Part shown: piece after piece, positions 4,030 to 5,798 of the stretch
Layout: each line of letters opens with the position of its first letter
How positions within the stretch are numbered: position 1 is the stretch's first letter
DNA from: Brachybacterium sp.
Lineage (GTDB): Bacteria > Actinomycetota > Actinomycetes > Actinomycetales > Dermabacteraceae
Length of the DNA: 5,798 nucleotides
NCBI GenBank assembly: GCA_027322375.1
Contig: DAHVRS010000441.1
Span: 1-5,798, forward strand
Direction of reading: 5' to 3'
Made by a program: the position numbers and the translations under genes
The notes under the pieces: generated by a model
Seen by the model: the letters and a program-made list of their open reading frames with translations, nothing else
What the model was told of the DNA's origin: nothing
Database searches by the model: none

Positions 4030-5334
4030 TCAGCTCTGCGGGCTCGGCGGCACCGGGCCGGGCGCGGGCTTCGCCGCATTCGCGTGCTCGAGCTTCGCGA
4101 GCTGGCGCGCGGCGGCATCCCGACCGCCGAGGCCGAAGGCGAGCACCGCCGCAGCGGCAGCACCGATGACCAGGGCGCCGAAGGCCATCTCGATGATCGA
4201 GTCGGCCACGCCCATGGACTGCAGGCCCATCGCGGTGAACAGGATGATGACCGCCCAGCGCACCACGGTGGAGACGGTGCCGGAGAGGATCTTCGCGAGG
4301 ATCGCGGCGAGGAAGAAGCCCACCGCGATGATCGCGCCGCCGAACAGCACGTTCCCGCCCAGGGCGAGGATCTCGCTGAGGAACGCGGTGATCTTCGGGA
4401 AGCCGAGCACCTGTGCGCCCATCACCGCGAAGAACAGCACCACGGCGATCTCGACGACGCGCAGCACGGTGGGCACCACGGAGGAGCCCTCGGGGAGGAT
4501 CTCCTGACGGGTCAGCCAGGAGTCGATGCCCGAGCTCTCCAGCAGCGGACGGAACAGGCCCGAGACGAAGCGGGCGATGAGCACGCCGATCGCGACCAGC
4601 GCGACGGCCGCGACGATGTTCGGGATCGCGGTGAACACGGCGGTGAGCATCGCGGATGCCGGCTCGGAGATCGAGGCGATCCCGAGGATCTGCAGCGCCG
4701 CGATCGACACCACGATCATGATCAGCGCGAACACGACCTGGGAGAGGATCTCCGGCACCTTCGAGCCCTGGCCGGTAGCGGCCTGGCCGTGGGCGGGCTG
4801 CGCAGGCTGCGCGGCACCGGGATGCTGAGCGCCGGGCTGGGTCGCGGCCTGGGTGGCGGCCGGATGCGGGGCGGCGGTGGCCCCGCCGGTCGCGCGGTCG
4901 ATCCCGGACTGGGCGGTGCCCAGGAGCTTGCCGAAGTCGACGGCGGACAGCGCGGTGCGGATCAGGGCCCGGGCGATCTTCGCGATCGTCAGGCCGATGA
5001 TGAACACGAAGACGGCGCCGATGATGTTGGGGACGTAGCCCAGGGCGCTCTCGAGCATCACCACGACGGGCGAGAGCACCTGCGAGAGCTGGAAGATGCC
5101 CAGCACCATGATCAGGCCCAGCAGCCACACGATCATCGAGGCGATCGCCCCGATCGACGCGCCGAGGCCGGCGCCGTCGACGCCGGGCCGCTGCAGGGCG
5201 GGGATCTTCTGGGTCAGTTTGGCGACCGCGCCCTTGACCACCATGGCCACGATCGCGGTCACCACGAGGATGACGATGGCGGCGAGGACCTTCAGTCCCA
5301 GCTCCGCCCAGTTGACGCTCGATAGGAAGTCCAC
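4030..5334 (-). CDS. Multi-TM protein with conserved-TM-helix repeats (MscS-related, CmpX-like)
   Basis: From the GTG at 5334 the protein is 434 residues with about nine predicted membrane segments (near 13-36, 63-84, 98-120, 193-218, 234-258, 286-310, 325-350, 356-375 and 383-402). Related blocks recur: YVPNIIGAVFVFIIGLTIAK (100-119), AIPNIVAAVALVAIGVLIAR (236-255) and GNVLFGGAIIAVGFFLAAIL (327-346). This repeat is the 'conserved TM helix' of proteins often labelled mechanosensitive ion channels and of CmpX-like proteins. GLGGRDAA near 401-408 is also typical. The MscS beta domain is absent, so a gated channel is not proven. Residues about 150-190 form an Ala/Gln/Pro/His-rich linker. The start was chosen because GGAGG sits five bases before this GTG; an in-frame TTG at 5364 would add ten residues. 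It follows SelO by 118 bp in the same direction. Confidence 0.85.
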   Translation of the reverse strand: MDFLSSVNWAELGLKVLAAIVILVVTAIVAMVVKGAVAKLTQKIPALQRPGVDGAGLGASIGAIASMIVWLLGLIMVLGIFQLSQVLSPVVVMLESALGYVPNIIGAVFVFIIGLTIAKIARALIRTALSAVDFGKLLGTAQSGIDRATGGATAAPHPAATQAATQPGAQHPGAAQPAQPAHGQAATGQGSKVPEILSQVVFALIMIVVSIAALQILGIASISEPASAMLTAVFTAIPNIVAAVALVAIGVLIARFVSGLFRPLLESSGIDSWLTRQEILPEGSSVVPTVLRVVEIAVVLFFAVMGAQVLGFPKITAFLSEILALGGNVLFGGAIIAVGFFLAAILAKILSGTVSTVVRWAVIILFTAMGLQSMGVADSIIEMAFGALVIGAAAAAVLAFGLGGRDAAARQLAKLEHANAAKPAPGPVPPSPQS

Positions 5335-5399
5335 AAGGTCCTCCGATGCTCGGGGAAAGTGCAAAGGCCGTGACCGACCTCACATCGAGCATTCACCAT
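5292..5399 (-). CDS. Putative short upstream ORF overlapping the membrane-protein start
   Basis: An ATG at 5399 followed by GTG opens a 35-codon frame that runs 43 bases into the membrane-protein gene in another frame and stops at 5294-5292. Its beginning, MVNARCEV, resembles the peptide at 1799-1761 (VNSYRTCEV), and the shared codons include synonymous differences. If translated, it could couple or regulate initiation at 5334. Only a weak purine stretch (GAGAG) precedes the ATG, and the 3' half is out-of-frame overlap, so this is speculative. Confidence 0.2.
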   Translation of the reverse strand: MVNARCEVGHGLCTFPEHRRTLWTSYRASTGRSWD

Positions 5400-5452
5400 C
5401 TCTCGGCGTCCCGTCCAGAGTCCCTGGTCAGAGCATTACCGGCGGGGAACCC
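5335..5452. other. 118-bp gap between SelO and the membrane-protein gene
   Basis: No strong terminator is seen after SelO; CCAG/CTGG (5415-5418/5424-5427) is only 4 bp. The gap contains the copy of the CCGAGA / GTGAATnCT / ATGTGAGGT element (5377-5407, minus strand) that also occurs upstream of the esterase. No clear -35/-10 pair was identified, so read-through from SelO is possible. Confidence 0.5.
5340..5344 (-). promoter_or_regulatory. Ribosome binding site that decides the membrane-protein start
   Basis: GGAGG on the minus strand is followed by ACCTT and the GTG at 5334. This favours GTG over the in-frame TTG at 5364, which has no such site. Confidence 0.65.
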
Positions 5453-5797
5453 TCAGGTGCCGCAGAAGGTGAGGAAGTGGTCGCCGCCCTCGCCCGGTCC
5501 CTCGAGGTGCTCGAGCCCGGGACGCGCCTCGAACGGCGAGGAGACCGCGTCCAGGAGGGTGCGGACGGGGGTGAAGTCCCCGAGGTGGGCGGCGCGCAGC
5601 GCGGAGTCGAGCTGGACGTTGCGCGGCACGTACAGCGGGTTCGCCCGCGCCGCGGGCCCGTCGGCCGACGGGGCGCGCAGCGCCTCCCGCCGCTCTGCCC
5701 AGGCGCGGAAGGGCGCAGGGTCGACGAACAGCGCCTCGGCGTCGCCCGCCTCGAGGGCGCGGAAGAAACCGGTGTGGTCCACCGCCTGCGCCTCCAT
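5453..5797 (-). CDS. selO: Protein adenylyltransferase SelO (YdiU/UPF0061), C-terminal part
   Basis: The last 114 residues and the TGA stop are in the window; the rest lies to the right, and the Met at 5797 is internal, not the start. SelO is a pseudokinase-fold enzyme that transfers AMP from ATP to protein hydroxyl residues and has been linked to redox stress. The family's C-terminal signature is present: NPLYVPRN (53-60 of the visible part), then a helix with AL-AA--GDF and V-TLLDAVSSPFE. The protein ends in FCGT, with a cysteine three residues before the terminus where eukaryotic homologues carry selenocysteine. The kinase-like core cannot be inspected. It precedes the membrane-protein gene in the same direction. 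Family confidence is high from the signature and C-terminal tail. Confidence 0.88.
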   Translation of the reverse strand: MEAQAVDHTGFFRALEAGDAEALFVDPAPFRAWAERREALRAPSADGPAARANPLYVPRNVQLDSALRAAHLGDFTPVRTLLDAVSSPFEARPGLEHLEGPGEGGDHFLTFCGT

Positions 5798-5798
5798 C

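Noticed and set aside
3913..5325. Long plus-strand frame opposite the membrane protein
   Set aside because: Asp/His/Gly/Arg low-complexity translation is what a hydrophobic gene gives on its opposite strand; no start site.
3983..5392. Arg/Asp-rich minus-strand frame of similar length to the membrane protein
   Set aside because: Overlaps the TM-repeat protein out of frame; composition is that of a frame shadow.

Overview
The window is very GC-rich with strong G/C third-position bias, Shine-Dalgarno sites of the AGGAGG type, GTG starts and a lipobox lipoprotein. This points to a high-GC actinobacterium. The gene set (a GH123/DUF4091-like hydrolase, a TM-helix-repeat mechanosensitive-channel-like protein, SelO) would fit Micrococcales such as Brachybacterium, but the genus is an inference. 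No RNA genes, insertion sequences, CRISPR arrays or phage genes were seen.

Layout from left to right: a minus-strand lipoprotein open at the left edge (1-833); a minus-strand alpha/beta-hydrolase carboxylesterase (921-1595); a 371-bp divergent intergenic region (1596-1966) with AT-rich islets, repeats and strong RNA structure potential; a plus-strand GH123/DUF4091-like glycoside hydrolase (1967-3610); a convergent small acidic protein on the minus strand (3614-3919), separated from the hydrolase by 3 bp; a strong hairpin with a tandem-duplicated arm (3943-4008); a minus-strand multi-TM protein with conserved-TM-helix repeats (4030-5334); and the C-terminal part of SelO on the minus strand (5453-5797, open at the right edge). 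SelO, the membrane protein and the acidic protein are co-directional and could be partly co-transcribed, with the hairpin between the last two acting as a terminator or attenuator. Nothing suggests these genes form one pathway; this looks like chromosomal housekeeping or accessory sequence.

The least ordinary material is non-coding. The gap before the esterase (minus strand) and the gap before the membrane protein (minus strand) share a colinear set of short matches: CCGAGA, then GTGAATnCT, then ATGTGAGGT. The spacing differences are multiples of three, and several codon differences are synonymous in the frame that reads RE-VN-R-CEV. This could mean two related short leader peptides. The first sits behind a sequence exactly complementary to the 16S rRNA tail and is followed by a strong multi-stem structure, an arrangement like an attenuator. 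This is a hypothesis from two copies only.
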